The notes beneath the pieces were generated by a model. The model did not search any database. It was not told the origin of the DNA and saw only the letters and a program-made list of their open reading frames with translations. A stretch of DNA of 64,000 bases. Source: Rhabditoides inermis (taxonomy: Eukaryota > Nematoda > Chromadorea > Rhabditida > Rhabditidae). Position 1 is the first letter of the stretch; each line of letters begins with the position of its first letter. Below are positions 26,227-37,891 of the stretch, in pieces. The translations under genes and the position numbers were made by a program. The stretch covers positions 673,501 through 737,500 of the forward strand of contig CAWZYM010000331.1 of NCBI GenBank assembly GCA_963966185.1. The letters are read 5' to 3'.

Positions 26227-28317
26227 CTACTTTCTAACATTCCACGAATCTTTGAGATTCTGGAAATAGGCCTTGGCCTCGTCTACAGGCATAGGAATCT
26301 CTTTTCCCATCGAATTCGTGAAGATTTTCTGCGCTCCATCTGGCACTACCGTAAGCTTACGACCAGGTAGCCTGAACATAATCTTCACTGCCGATCGAAT
26401 CTTGGAGTTGCGAAGAAGAATGCACATCCCGAAAATAGCCTGAATCGTGTTTGGTTAGTGTTTTGTACACTCTTTTTTATTACTCACCAGTACATTTGTA
26501 GTAATAAAGTAAACAGATTGTATGTACATTTCGTAAACTCCCGGAGTGAAGTAGTCATAGTACAGTAGATTGAACATTTGTAGAATACAAGCAAACGAAA
26601 TGACTTGATAGGGAACAAATAGAATAAGAAACTGGGCAGTTCTCACGTTTTCTAAAATAAACACATTCATAAAAGTGTTCATAATATTAATAAAGCGTTA
26701 ATAATTTTGCAAATATGTTTTCTTTTCATCCAGTATTTTTACGCTCAGTACACAATCCAACGGTTTGGTTCGCTATGAATTTGGGGACCATTATCAGCCA
26801 GTCGTCACTTCTTGCTAGTATTGTCCAGGTCTCTCCGCTCAGTCCTTGTCGCTCCATCATCTGTCATCTCCAGATCGCTTCGCTTCCCTCCGCGCTCCCA
26901 CTCTTCTCTTCTGTCCACAAGGCCTCCTCGAAAGTTCGGATCGTCTGGTCCTAGCTTGAGCACTTTTTCCGAACTGATCCGAAGCCCGTATACAGCTATT
27001 GCTCACTTTCTCTACCCAGCTAGTTCAACATTGCCTGTGTAGTCTCCTTACTCCGCGCGGAGAGTACCACATCGTCTGCATACCGTAGACGACTGAGGTA
27101 TGTTACGGTATGTACCCTCCATCAATCTGCATTTCTTTCTATTCGTAGGTGCAAATTTCGCACACTTATTCTGTTTTTGTATGGACAACCATTCCGGGAA
27201 TGCCTGGTTTCCCCTTACGTCAGCAAGCAGTTACAATACAGTTATGACTAAATGTTGTCAACGATTATTAATCAACACTTACTCAAATGTAAACGTGGCA
27301 AAATAAAAGTGCTGACCGACTGTTTGAAATCGATGAGTAACATTCGTCTTTTCTTTCAGTGCCCTATTATACAAGCATTTACAAACGGGGAGTAGGACTC
27401 CAGAACTCTGAAAATATACACATGTACAGTATATAAAAGAAGGCCGAAAACGCGTATTGTTTGAACGGAAATTGACACAGACAGTATAAAATATTTACAC
27501 TCAAGAAACTATACAATTACACTTAAGAAACTATACAACTCACTATTGCTGTTATTACGAAAATAGCCGCCAGCGTGTGTATCTTGGTTTTCTCGGTAAT
27601 TATCGCTGAACAAAAGATGATTTAAAAAAAAATTGGAAACACTTAGTGAACCAACAGTATCTTGCTGCTTGTATCATACACACGCCAAAAATTAAAACTA
27701 ATATTGTCGATATGATAGAGAGCCACGGCATTGGATTACACATTGTCTCGTATTTCGATGCGAATATGATAGCCACGCTTCTTTCGATAACAAAAATGAA
27801 AATCGAAGCTGCCGTAGAGTAACGACCTAATAAAAGAGAATGATTTTTTAGATAAACAATTTAGATTGAATTACATATATCGATGATTTTGTAGATAAAC
27901 GGATAGTGAGCAGAAATCAGTTCTGTTCTTTCGATAAGAAACAAATCAGAAATCAGAATGTATGATCGCAGGCTTAATGCGAAACATTTCAAAACTGGTG
28001 GCAGTAGTAAAATAAACACAATGTTGGGATGAAACACCTATGATTACAATAGTAATTGAAAATATAGATTAATAATTGAAAATATAGACAAAGTATAGAT
28101 TAAATACCTGCTTCCTTAGCAAAAGTCTTGAGTACACTGCGAAAACTGCTATAAAAAGTAAGCCGGTCAAAATTTCCGCGGCACTGATAGCATAGAGATT
28201 GAAACTTGCTAGAATCTTGAGATTAGCATATCTGTACAAAATATAAAAAAAAAACAAATGGGAAGAGTTTTGTATACCTGGGCCGTTGAGAATATGGCTG
28301 AATGTGTTCGTATGCAT
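26227..28317 (-). CDS. Sre-family 7TM chemoreceptor, complete, 8 exons
   Basis: Exons are 28278-28317, 28108-28208, 27875-28037, 27656-27826, 27544-27605, 27317-27407, 26488-26651 and 26227-26439. They total 1005 nt and 334 residues with consistent phases. The middle five exons match the other Sre genes in size exactly (163, 171, 62, 91 and 164 nt). Key motifs are VFHPNIVFILL, SDLFLIERTEL, IFVIERSVAIIFASKYETM, THRFQTV and ENVRTAQFLILFVPYQ, with a C-terminus containing PVDEAKAYFQNLKDSW. The last two exons of the 15.7-kb gene are fused into one here. Exon 4 uses a GTTGGT donor. An acceptor-like TTTCAG lies about 30 bp before the ATG and may be a trans-splice site. The 665-bp intron between the sixth and seventh exons contains a LINE fragment. 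Confidence 0.88.
26740..27150 (-). pseudogene. LINE reverse-transcriptase fragment with YADD box
   Basis: Minus-strand frames read LRYADDVVLSARSKETTQAM near 27085, followed by interrupted sequence including EEALWTEEKRRERGGKR. A Y/F-ADD box followed by V(V/L)L and a TQAML-type segment is typical of RTE- or CR1-like non-LTR retrotransposons. Stops break the frame repeatedly. It sits inside an Sre intron in the same orientation as the gene. Confidence 0.55.
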
Positions 28318-31300
28318 TATAGAATTGAATGAAGGAACTGGGTCGGCTGAAATGAAAGCAACATCTGTTGATCACATAATTTCTACACGAGATTAAGTAT
28401 CAATGCGCCATAAAAATAACTGTTTTCTATAGTGCATAGACCACATAAAGGTGAAGGTAAAGATAGCGATTCAATAGAAATAGCCCAGCGATTTTCCAAT
28501 GACACAGCTAGAGCTCACGCCTTTTTTGCAATGATGCGCCGACTTCACTGTATAGAAATTCAAAAACGAAGTGTTTCACACTGACATCAGCTCACTATGT
28601 AGTATGTATGTATCTATTCTCGTTGAATAAAATATAGTTCTACTATAATTATGACTGTACATCCATATAATATGTAGTATACTATACCATCGTTACAGTA
28701 AACGGTACGGCGCTACACACCGTTTTCGATGAAAGAGGCGGTTACCAAAATACAAAATGCTATCATGTCTCATGTACTAGTGAAAACAGCCTGAGTAACA
28801 ACTTGGCTATATGCAAACTACACACATAATTATTTGTTCACGGCTACGGTTCTTTCACAGATACTTGCACGGCCACTTTTATTTCATAACACATTGCATA
28901 AACAAATGTTTTTAATTGCTCTAAACGAGCAAGCATACTACATACGGAGTATTTTAGTCAAACAATAGAAAACAACTTATTAGTTATTGCAACTGTGAAA
29001 ATATGAGAGCATTACTCTGATAAATGTTTTTGATAAACGTGGTCATTTCCTTACATTATTTCTTGGCGAATCTGTATCCTGTATGTTTATCATTTTGAAA
29101 CTGCAGTACGACAGAACAGTAAAGGCTTAGTTTCGACAATGGGTCAGTGATAATTCATAGAAAAGCGAAACGAAAAAGAACACGCAAATTACGACAATTA
29201 GAGAGAATTGCGAGAAACGATATTTGCCGATTTCTCGAGAGACCCACATCATCAGAATGTGTACGTCGTACGTGCAAAGGTCAAATGCTTATCGGGAAAA
29301 TGGTCTTGGTCCAAATGAGCAGTTCTCATAATTGGATTACGAACCGTAACGCGAAACTTCCGATTTTTTATCACCCGAGTTTTTTACTCACCACATATAG
29401 TGTCTACTGTGAAGAGAAGGAAAAAATAAAAACATATTTTCAAAGACGATGACACTCCCGGATCTGAGTACGGAATCATTTTTAGAAAGCAGACAGGGAA
29501 TGACAAGCACACTAATATTTACGCAACAAAATTTGTGTTTTGTATCTTGCAGTAAGGATCGTACACTAAACCTTCCCGTAATTTACAGTTACATAACTGT
29601 CACGTTGTGCTACGTACATATGTATGTACTCATAGTGGGTACGCCGTTTTCGCGAGAGGGGTCGCTGACCAAAGAAATGACGCAGATCGATGAGAGAAAT
29701 ATGCAAATGCTCTTCATTTGCAAAAATGTTATATCAAGTTGAAAGCTACTGTAATTGGAGGAGGAACAAAATCACTAATCTGCGAGAGTTGTAGTGAAGG
29801 TCAAGAACCATCTGACGAAACTTGAGCCGTTTCCGAGAAGCGAACTGTATCGCCGCAAAGACAAAACTTCTTTTCAACAACATACATACTATTACTTGAA
29901 TAAGGTGCCAACTACAAAAAGAATTATAAGTGTCGGACGATTGTTGGCACTTGATATCGATAAATTTGTTGGTCGAAACTCGAGATCTAGATGTATCTGT
30001 CACGTACCGCTAAAAGTGCAACAACTACCATAAAAAAGTACAACATTTTGAAAGTATGTCTTGATGCCACTCGCGTGACCGCGAGGGCAACTCACTTTCG
30101 CATGAAATTGGTGATTTGTTCTTTTTCTCCGCTGTAACTTTCTTTCATTCCTATTTCTAATAACACATGTTATCAATTTGCCACAGCAGAGCAAATGCCA
30201 TTACATTACTTAGAATAAACGACATTAATATCGATAGCTGACATGAGTTTTTTTAATCACTTCCTGACACATGAGTGGCCAATAAACAAAAAAAACATAG
30301 GGTTTATAGTTATAGCAATTATTATTTTTCGTTAAAAAAACTTTAAATGTAAAGACGATGATACAAACACAAATTCATGCACAAGACACAAGAGGAGTAT
30401 TATTGCGAAAAATCTTAAAGATATCTGAATCGCAACAAAGTGCCTCATGTTATGATAAAAACAAGACAGCCATGATTATCAATAATTCATCATCTTCGAT
30501 GTTATATGAGTCAATTGTGTTTATGAAAGTAAGTACTAGGAATACTATTTCTATTATAAAAGTACATAAAGAAACATAAGAAATATTTTCTCTTTCATTT
30601 CGGAGAGATAAGTACTGTGAGAGCGGTGTTTGAAAAGCACGCCACTCATATGAAAGAATATCAAATAACAATAACTTGCTATTTGCTTTAAAACAAAGAA
30701 AAAAGATCGCGTCCCGCAAAGTTTTCACACAAAATACGATTTGTTTATGAATTATGAAAAGTAATTCGATTTTTTCGTAGTTTATACAGGAAACTTAAAA
30801 GTGTTATTTTAATGTATAGAAAACGATAGAATGGGGAATAATTTCTTGAGATCAACCCAAGAATTTTTTCGAACAAATAAATCAGAATGTAACAGAACTA
30901 CGACCAGAAATACATATGTACTTCAATGTTGCGTTCACCAACGACTTCCGGAAATACTGAAACCGTTTTCAAAGAAAGTACAAAGTACACACTTTGATTA
31001 TCTATTTCCGGTTTATCGCATATAGTTATTGGCAAACGTGAATATTTCTTTCATCTTTTTCAGTTTTCCTTTGCGCGAGTGTATGAATTATTTGGAACAA
31101 GATAAGAAACAGGGAACTAGAAGGAGAAAGAAAACTACGTCAGAACGTAAGAAAATATAGTAGATACATACTTACACCTGGTCGGTTCCAAGAGCAGGAA
31201 ACAAAATGCTGTCTGCTGTCACAGACTGCTGTCACATCTGACAGATTCGTTCATTTTTATTCGATAAGAAATGATGATTAAAAACTCATCAGATCATGAT

Positions 31301-31529
31301 CGGCGGACCGACATAACAACGTCGGCCCGCAGAATCGGGAAAAAAATAAAATGATGAAGTTTGTAAAAAGAGAAAATTCCAGTCATCAAATATTAGTGAA
31401 ACGTTTATTTTAGTGAAACGTTTGGTACATCAATTGATTTCACAAAACAAGCAAACGCATACGACTTGTATGATGATGACAACATGACTCCACCGACTAC
31501 CGAAAAAACTTCAATGTTCAGAAAGACAT
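28318..31529. other. AT-rich intergenic stretch, no supported gene
   Basis: Several plus-strand frames of 60-101 residues occur (for example 29147-29452 and 29449-29742). None has recognisable family motifs or clear splice context. Acceptor-like TTTCAG motifs are rare. I can support no gene or repeat here. Confidence 0.5.
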
Positions 31530-33273
31530 TTATTTGACGTTCCACATATCCTTGTAATTGTTGAAGTACGTCTTTCCTTCATCCCCATCCCCGTTATCGA
31601 TCCGCTTCCCCACCGCGTTTCGAATTTCCCGGCTGGATCCCACCGCGATTACCTGAAAAAAGACATGTGTCCTGATTTTTGCATGAATAGTATATGGTAG
31701 GCAACAATGTATTTGTTTTTTTTTCGTTCAACATCGCTGCTCTGATAATCTAATGAATGTCATTGTCAATATGATTTATGTATTTTTTGCACAATAAATG
31801 AAATATTACGTGTGTTTATGTTTTCAGAGTGTGATAGACATTTGTTCAATTTGTAATTATTTAATTATAAATCATAATTTTCTGAGTCATCATTCATATT
31901 CATACGACAATAACAACATATAGCTCGAAGAACAAATAATTAAAATCTCAATTTCCAATATGTTATTCAAAACAAAAAATTGAAAAAGACTACCTTATGT
32001 CTTCCGGCCTTTCCTTGAAACAGAATCTCCATTACTTGCTTCCGGATCACTTCATTCCGCATTACCAAACACATTGATATAGTTATCTAAAATGCAGTTA
32101 CTGGTAAACTACTTCCTCCACACAATAGTAACTCACAACAGTGTTTGATGTGATAAAGTATGCAGCTTGAGCATACATTTCATACATTCCCAGTCTCCAA
32201 TACACATGGAAAAGGGCGAAGAACATTGCGAGAATACAGGAAAACGTGAGAACTTCGTACGGTACGAGCCAGAAAAACACTTCCGCTGTGCGCATGTTTT
32301 CTAGAAAAAGAAAGTGGCAACATGTATTTCTTATTAGTAATTTTTACCAATGGTCTGATAGCGTTGAGTCATATTCGCTCGATTTGCCATTGCACTTTTG
32401 TACATTTTGCGAGAAATCGGAAGGAAAAGAGCACCCATCTGAACAAAATTGTGTTTATGATTTTGTTCGTAATAAAATGTTTGTCTATGATACTTATTTG
32501 ATTTTGTGATTTTATTCATAAAAAAGATGACTCACGATGACGGTAAACAAAAACACGATTGCCATGCCGACAATAAGATTCTTGTTTACAATGATACCTA
32601 ACAAAATGTTGTTGTTGTTATTGATGTTTTTAATTTCGAAATTCAATGTAACCTTTTTCTCTAAGAAACAAAATTCCGCAGACAACGAGAACATTGAAAA
32701 GGGATAGGAATATGGATAGCCACGGAATTGGGGTGAACATTGTTTCGTATTTGTTGACAAAGATTAGAGCAACGAATCTCTCGACAACAAAAAGAAACAC
32801 CAACGTTGCCATAATGAAGCGACCTGGAAAACTTATCAGAGTGGATTTGCAGAACTTGTGGAAACGTACTTGAATCCAAAACTTGATAAACAAAAAGGTA
32901 TGTTTTGGAAATGTGCGTCGTCCTTTCTACGAAAAATAAATCGCAGGCGAGAATATACATTCTCGAAGTAACTTCCACCGTCAGCATACACGGTTGGAAA
33001 AGCAGTAAGTAGATCACATTGGCATGAAAGACCTGCAAAAAGTTCCTGTGAAAAAAATACAATTCATAGTCACTCACCTTTTTAGTGAGTAGCGATTTAG
33101 CCATTACGTAAAAGACGCAAAACATAAGAATAACCGTGAAGAATTCAATGGTGCTGAGAAACATTATCAAAACTGGCACTGAAAAAAAACAATATTTATA
33201 AAATCTTCAGAAGGATACCAGGTCGATTTAATATTGGTTCATTTTGACCATCGATGTTGCCTGTATCGTTCAT
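31530..33273 (-). CDS. Sre-family 7TM chemoreceptor, complete, 9 exons
   Basis: Exons are 33219-33273, 33078-33178, 32870-33032, 32653-32823, 32536-32597, 32348-32438, 32137-32300, 31994-32086 and 31530-31652. They total 1023 nt and 340 residues. TTTCAG lies one base before ATG, as expected for a trans-splice acceptor. The N-terminus MNDTGNIDGQN has an N-glycosylation site and ends NRP before TM1. Further motifs are VFHANVIYLLLFQP, LACDLFFVER, the signature FVVERFVALIFVNKYETM, QRYQTI, ENMRTAEVFFWLVPYE and a C-terminus of YFNNYKDMWNVK. Of the three Sre genes this one has the shortest introns and no mobile element inside it. It is probably an intact chemosensory receptor; no ligand can be inferred. 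Confidence 0.9.
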
Positions 33274-34097
33274 GTCTGAAAAATACTACATCACTATGCA
33301 ATGATAATATAATGCCAGTGAAAATCGAGAAAAGTATCACTACATACTTACAGATAATTGTAGAGACATACAATAAGTAAAACGGAATTAGGTTGTGACG
33401 GAAACCAGCTGGTTTCCTGTTTACAATCTCATTCTATGCATTCACTCATTAACTTGTTCGATTCGCAGCTTTGCGACAGCTACCGAGCTTAGAAAACGCA
33501 CGAATACACATGACACGAAATAAACTATTACATAACTATTAATTATCTATGAGGTGGTATCGATAAATAATTTTTGAGTGAATTAAGAAAAATTTTAATT
33601 GCGTTTGTTGCAAAGTAGTGTTTTCAAAGTAAATGTATATATGTAAGCGCGTGTGTAAAATTTTCATTATTTCGAAATTTTAGCTCACAATCAGCACTTA
33701 TCGTGATAAATAAATAAAGGGTATCACCAAAATCGTACGGTAATTACCAGCAGTTATTCTAACAAAAAAGGAAAAAAGTGAAAACAGCTTTACGAGTTTT
33801 TTATAGTTGTTACGGTATAGTATCTCATTTAAAAGGCGAGCGATTCAATTATCGCCGAGTGAACCATGTTTTCTGTGTCAGGTGAGACACGATTACAATA
33901 ATACTCAACTTACCAGTCATGCTTACGACATTACTTCATTGTTTGCCCTGCGGTGCAACGTACGTCTTGTTACGTCAATGAGTGACACCGATCTCCACCA
34001 CCACACAAAAGGTATTTATCTCACTCACAAAGGCAACTCACGCACTGGTGACCGATTCTTTTGCTTTTCTCTATTTTTCTCACAACATTGTCATGAG
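33274..34097. other. Intergenic between Sre gene and tandem unit
   Basis: This stretch would hold the promoter of the Sre gene. No other gene or repeat is visible. Confidence 0.5.
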
Positions 34098-37000
34098 TGA
34101 TTTTTGTCATGATCATTTGAGATTCCGATGGCGAAATGCATAATGAGTCAGTGAAAACTTGGAACCGGCATTTCTTATTTCCACCGGGAACACATTCAAT
34201 TGGGGCACAAGACGAAAGTGGCGCGAAAGTCAAATCTTTTCTTTGTCCAGCCTCTGTCAAATAGTCATTATACTTCTGGCCATGTGACAGGCAGACATAA
34301 CACAAAACAGGAAATACATATTTGGAATGTACAAAAATGTACTTTTTCATGTACACATGTACAAAAATATGGTGTTCTGTGTTTTGAAAGAGTGATTTGA
34401 AAAGAGTGATTGTTTTGAAAGAGTGATCGAGTGATTGCATAATTGCTCCCGGTCGATCCATTCGTCAATAAAAGAGTCAGATAGCCAGAACCACCGTAGT
34501 TAAAAATCCTCTTTTCTTGTTTTTTCTTGGTAGTCATGTTTCAAACTCTCGAAAATAGTAATGAAACTAGAAATAAAATGAAAATAGGTTTATTACAATG
34601 TACATTTACAACATACTGCAAATTATAAATATGATATAAATTACAATTATCTCTCTGTTATCGCAACAGGCATTCAGCGATCACAACATGCTTTGACTAA
34701 CAAGTAAGAAAGGGGAAGGGGCGAACCAGTATATTGCAAGCGCGTGTGAAACGAGTAATGGAGTAAAACAATAAAAGGACTCGGTTCATAACAAGGCAGA
34801 CTATAGAGAGCTTTCACAGTAGGTAAGAGGGGAGGGGACAGGTAGGGAAAGAGAGAACTTCACCCTAATTGTTCTCAATGAGGGGAACGTCTTTCACAGT
34901 AGGTGAGAGAGAAAGGTACAGGTAGGCACAGACAGATAGTCCTACTTGTTCTCGATGAGTTGTGCTAGGAACTGTTCATAGTCCATCTCCTTCTGGTACT
35001 TCTTCCCAAAGTCGATGATCGCCTGACGACGCTTCACGTGAGTCAGCTGGTAGCTGCAAAGAATTTGGATTTTGTATATTCATATTTCATTCCACAATCC
35101 AAGTTTCAAACATTCGAAAAGTACGGAAACTAGAAAAGAAACTAGATCGGAGAATGTATAATTTTGCGGTAGTTCCAATGCATCGATTGGGGGCCGGGGT
35201 GAGTGCGCTCAGGTTGCCAAGTTGTCGAGTCAGTGGGCGGAGCCTGTGTGATCATGGCGGATCGCGGCGATCGATCGCCATTCTAGGGCTCGCTTTTTGC
35301 CCGAGTCGCCGAAATTTGTATCTCTTATCGATTTTTTCTGTTTCAGTTATTTTTGTGTATTCTTTAGCGTGTATATGTGCAGTTTTCACGCGACAATCAT
35401 TGGTCTCTGCTCGGGGTGAGCAGTTTTCGAATTTCGAAAATTCTTTGTTTTGAAGGTTGTTTCCATGCGTGTTTTATCATCCCATTTTGTGTTGCATATA
35501 CACTATTGTATTCATTTCTTATGTCTCCATCTCTTTTCAAGACACTAGTTCGTATTTCGCAGTTTCACAAATTTCGTCATCAATGTGATGATGATGGTGG
35601 AGCGGTTCGCTCACCAATCATTGTTTGGTACACGCTTGTACGGTTGTGCTGGTGAATGCGGTCGACATGTTACGTACGAACATGGTGTGTTTATTTCGTG
35701 GACGTGGAGTGGCGGGGTTCGTTTATTCGAACCGCTGCCCCCCGGAAGGAACGCCTTGCCTAGGTGGTTGTGTCACACCCCGCACGGTGTTGCTAGTATA
35801 TCGACACCTTGTCCAGGTGACCGGATTGTGTGCGTGGCACCTTGACATCCGTGTTATTGACTCTGTTGCTTACAGAGGGTCCATGTCGGACGGAGACTGC
35901 AATGAACAGTGTGAATCGAGCGACCGATGTGTGTGCAGCGAACGCGGGCGAGTAAGCCGCGGATCTGCATCGATATGAGATCACAGGTGCGAATTGCCTT
36001 GACGCCCGATTATTATGAGGCGAATCGGCCAAGTCAAGGCGGATTCCAGGCCGGCTGAGCTCAGGCGAGAGGCCGAGACGAGCGATATTCGCGGAGAGCC
36101 TGCGCGGAGAGGACGCGACAGGTCGGCTGGCGGTGGGTCGGCACGGTTTATACACGTGGCTCCCATTCTCGGATCTTATAGGTATTACTGACTTTCGATG
36201 TCAGGATTTAACGCATGGAGCGTCCGTACTTCATGGTGCGATCGGTCCTCGACCCGATTGGATCCAGCAGCAGGTATGCACACGTTTGGCTGGTGGAACA
36301 TGTGGTATTAGTTGCGGCAGACCGATCACTACTGGTTGTCTAGGTCGAGCCGGGACCGATGTGTGAGTGGGAGAAGGGATGAGGCGATTTTCCTCTCTGC
36401 CAGAATCTGGAGCAGTGCTCCCACCCAACAACCGTGAGTGTGCCCAATATTCCGTGCAATATTTTTGGACGCTTTTATAGTAAACAAAAAAAAGCGCGAG
36501 CAGCGCGTGTAGTAAAGGGATGATGCTCTTGCCACCAATACTCACTCTACCTCCACCACGGAATGTTAGCGGAGCGCTAATGCATGCTTAAACTTTGGTG
36601 GTTGCGGGAACCACGAACCACCAACTCACCCCACCTTATACCCCTCTGGAATCCGAGCGCGCTACACGCGTTGATGTTGATACAATGATGTTCCTTGGCA
36701 CGGCTTTCTATTCACGTTCGCGTTCGTGTAGATTGAGGAAACACGCTGCGGCGGTCTTGCACTTCCCATCCTAATACTCCGAAGTGAATGAAGAACGGAC
36801 TCACTATGCAATAGAATTTGATCGGACAGTGACAGAGTCACGGAGTCGAGTTCACTCGTTTGCGTCACTTCTGCGACCATTTGCACATTACCGCTGCTTT
36901 TGCAACGCGTGTTACGTTTCTGCTCTATATGACAGTTAATAAATGCACCGGTTATCGTGCCTGCACTCAATAACTTTTCATAGACCCTAAATAGATATCC

Positions 37001-37891
37001 CATCCTACGCCTGCTACTTTGCTGTTCTCTAGGACCCTTCCCCCCTGTCTGGTTGATTGCTTGGAACGGGGCAAAATTCGCGTTATACCGTAGCGTAGCG
37101 GAGATATAATGTATAATTTTGCGGTAGTTCCAATGCATCAATTGGGGGCCGGGGTGAGTGCGCTCAGGTTGCCAAGTTGGCGAGTCAGTGGGCGGAGCCT
37201 GTGTGATCATGGCGGATCGCGGCGATCGATCGCCATTCTAGGGCTCGCTTTTTGGCCGCCCACCCACCCACTAAAAGCTCGCATGGGACACACTACCACC
37301 CACCCACCCAGTGTGTAATGTCAAGCGGAATAATCTATGAAGACATATGCGGACGCTTTGATGATGTGCGATGATTCAGGTTCGCACGGGCGAGGCGAGG
37401 ACAGGCGCGAGGGGTGGCTGCGCCTGGATGAACTACTCTCGGACAACCGTCGCTCCACCAACCAGCTCTACCCATAGAGTAGGTAGCCACATACACGAAT
37501 ACGGTTGTCTCACGATAGTTGAATACAAGTAATAGCCGTACAGTGGCTATCAGTAGCCACATTATCACGGTAGCATGCATTCATTGCGCGTGTCGTATTG
37601 TATGTGGTACTATTTCACGTTTGATTGTTTGATTACAATAAACGCTGAAATATAGCAAGTGTGATGTGTTGGCGTGCAGTTTTATCCTTTCAGCACATCG
37701 CACATGGTTGCGTTTTCAGCGGATGCGTCAGCACATCCACCCCTCAAGGCTACAGGATCGGTCGACTACGGGGGCGAAGAACAACGACCGCCCAACCGTC
37801 GAGGGGTCGCCTCGTCCGGAACGACCGTCAAAATATTGTACTGTAGCGTGTTGATGCATTGTGGCGACTCAGATAAAGGACCCTTCCCCCT
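34098..37891. repeat. 3794-bp tandem unit, copy 1 (A+B)
   Basis: The unit has two parts. A (34098-35154) is the 3' end of the RalGAP beta gene: terminal exon, 3' UTR with AATAAA near 34590, and about 100 bp of intron. B (35155-37891) is GC-richer sequence of unknown origin. It carries a 145-bp direct repeat at 35155 and 37110 that differs at only about three positions. No frame in B resembles a known family. Confidence 0.9.
34942..35053 (-). pseudogene. Orphan copy of the RalGAP beta terminal exon (distal)
   Basis: It is apparently identical to the terminal exon at 42530-42641: TTTGCAG acceptor, YQLTHVKRRQAIIDFGKKYQ, and QFLAQLIENK-stop. It is 7588 bp further downstream than the functional copy. 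The acceptor and polyadenylation signal are intact, so it could serve as an alternative last exon, but it adds no new protein sequence. Confidence 0.85.

Noticed and set aside
29147..29742. Two adjacent plus-strand frames of about 100 residues
   Set aside because: Composition and lack of motifs or neighbours do not support a gene.
34021..34461. 146-residue minus frame and its copies
   Set aside because: It lies in and beyond the RalGAP 3' UTR, crosses the duplication boundary and has no family resemblance.
36662..37210. 182-residue minus frame, repeated at 40456-41004
   Set aside because: No recognisable domain or splice context; its duplication only reflects the 3794-bp tandem unit.
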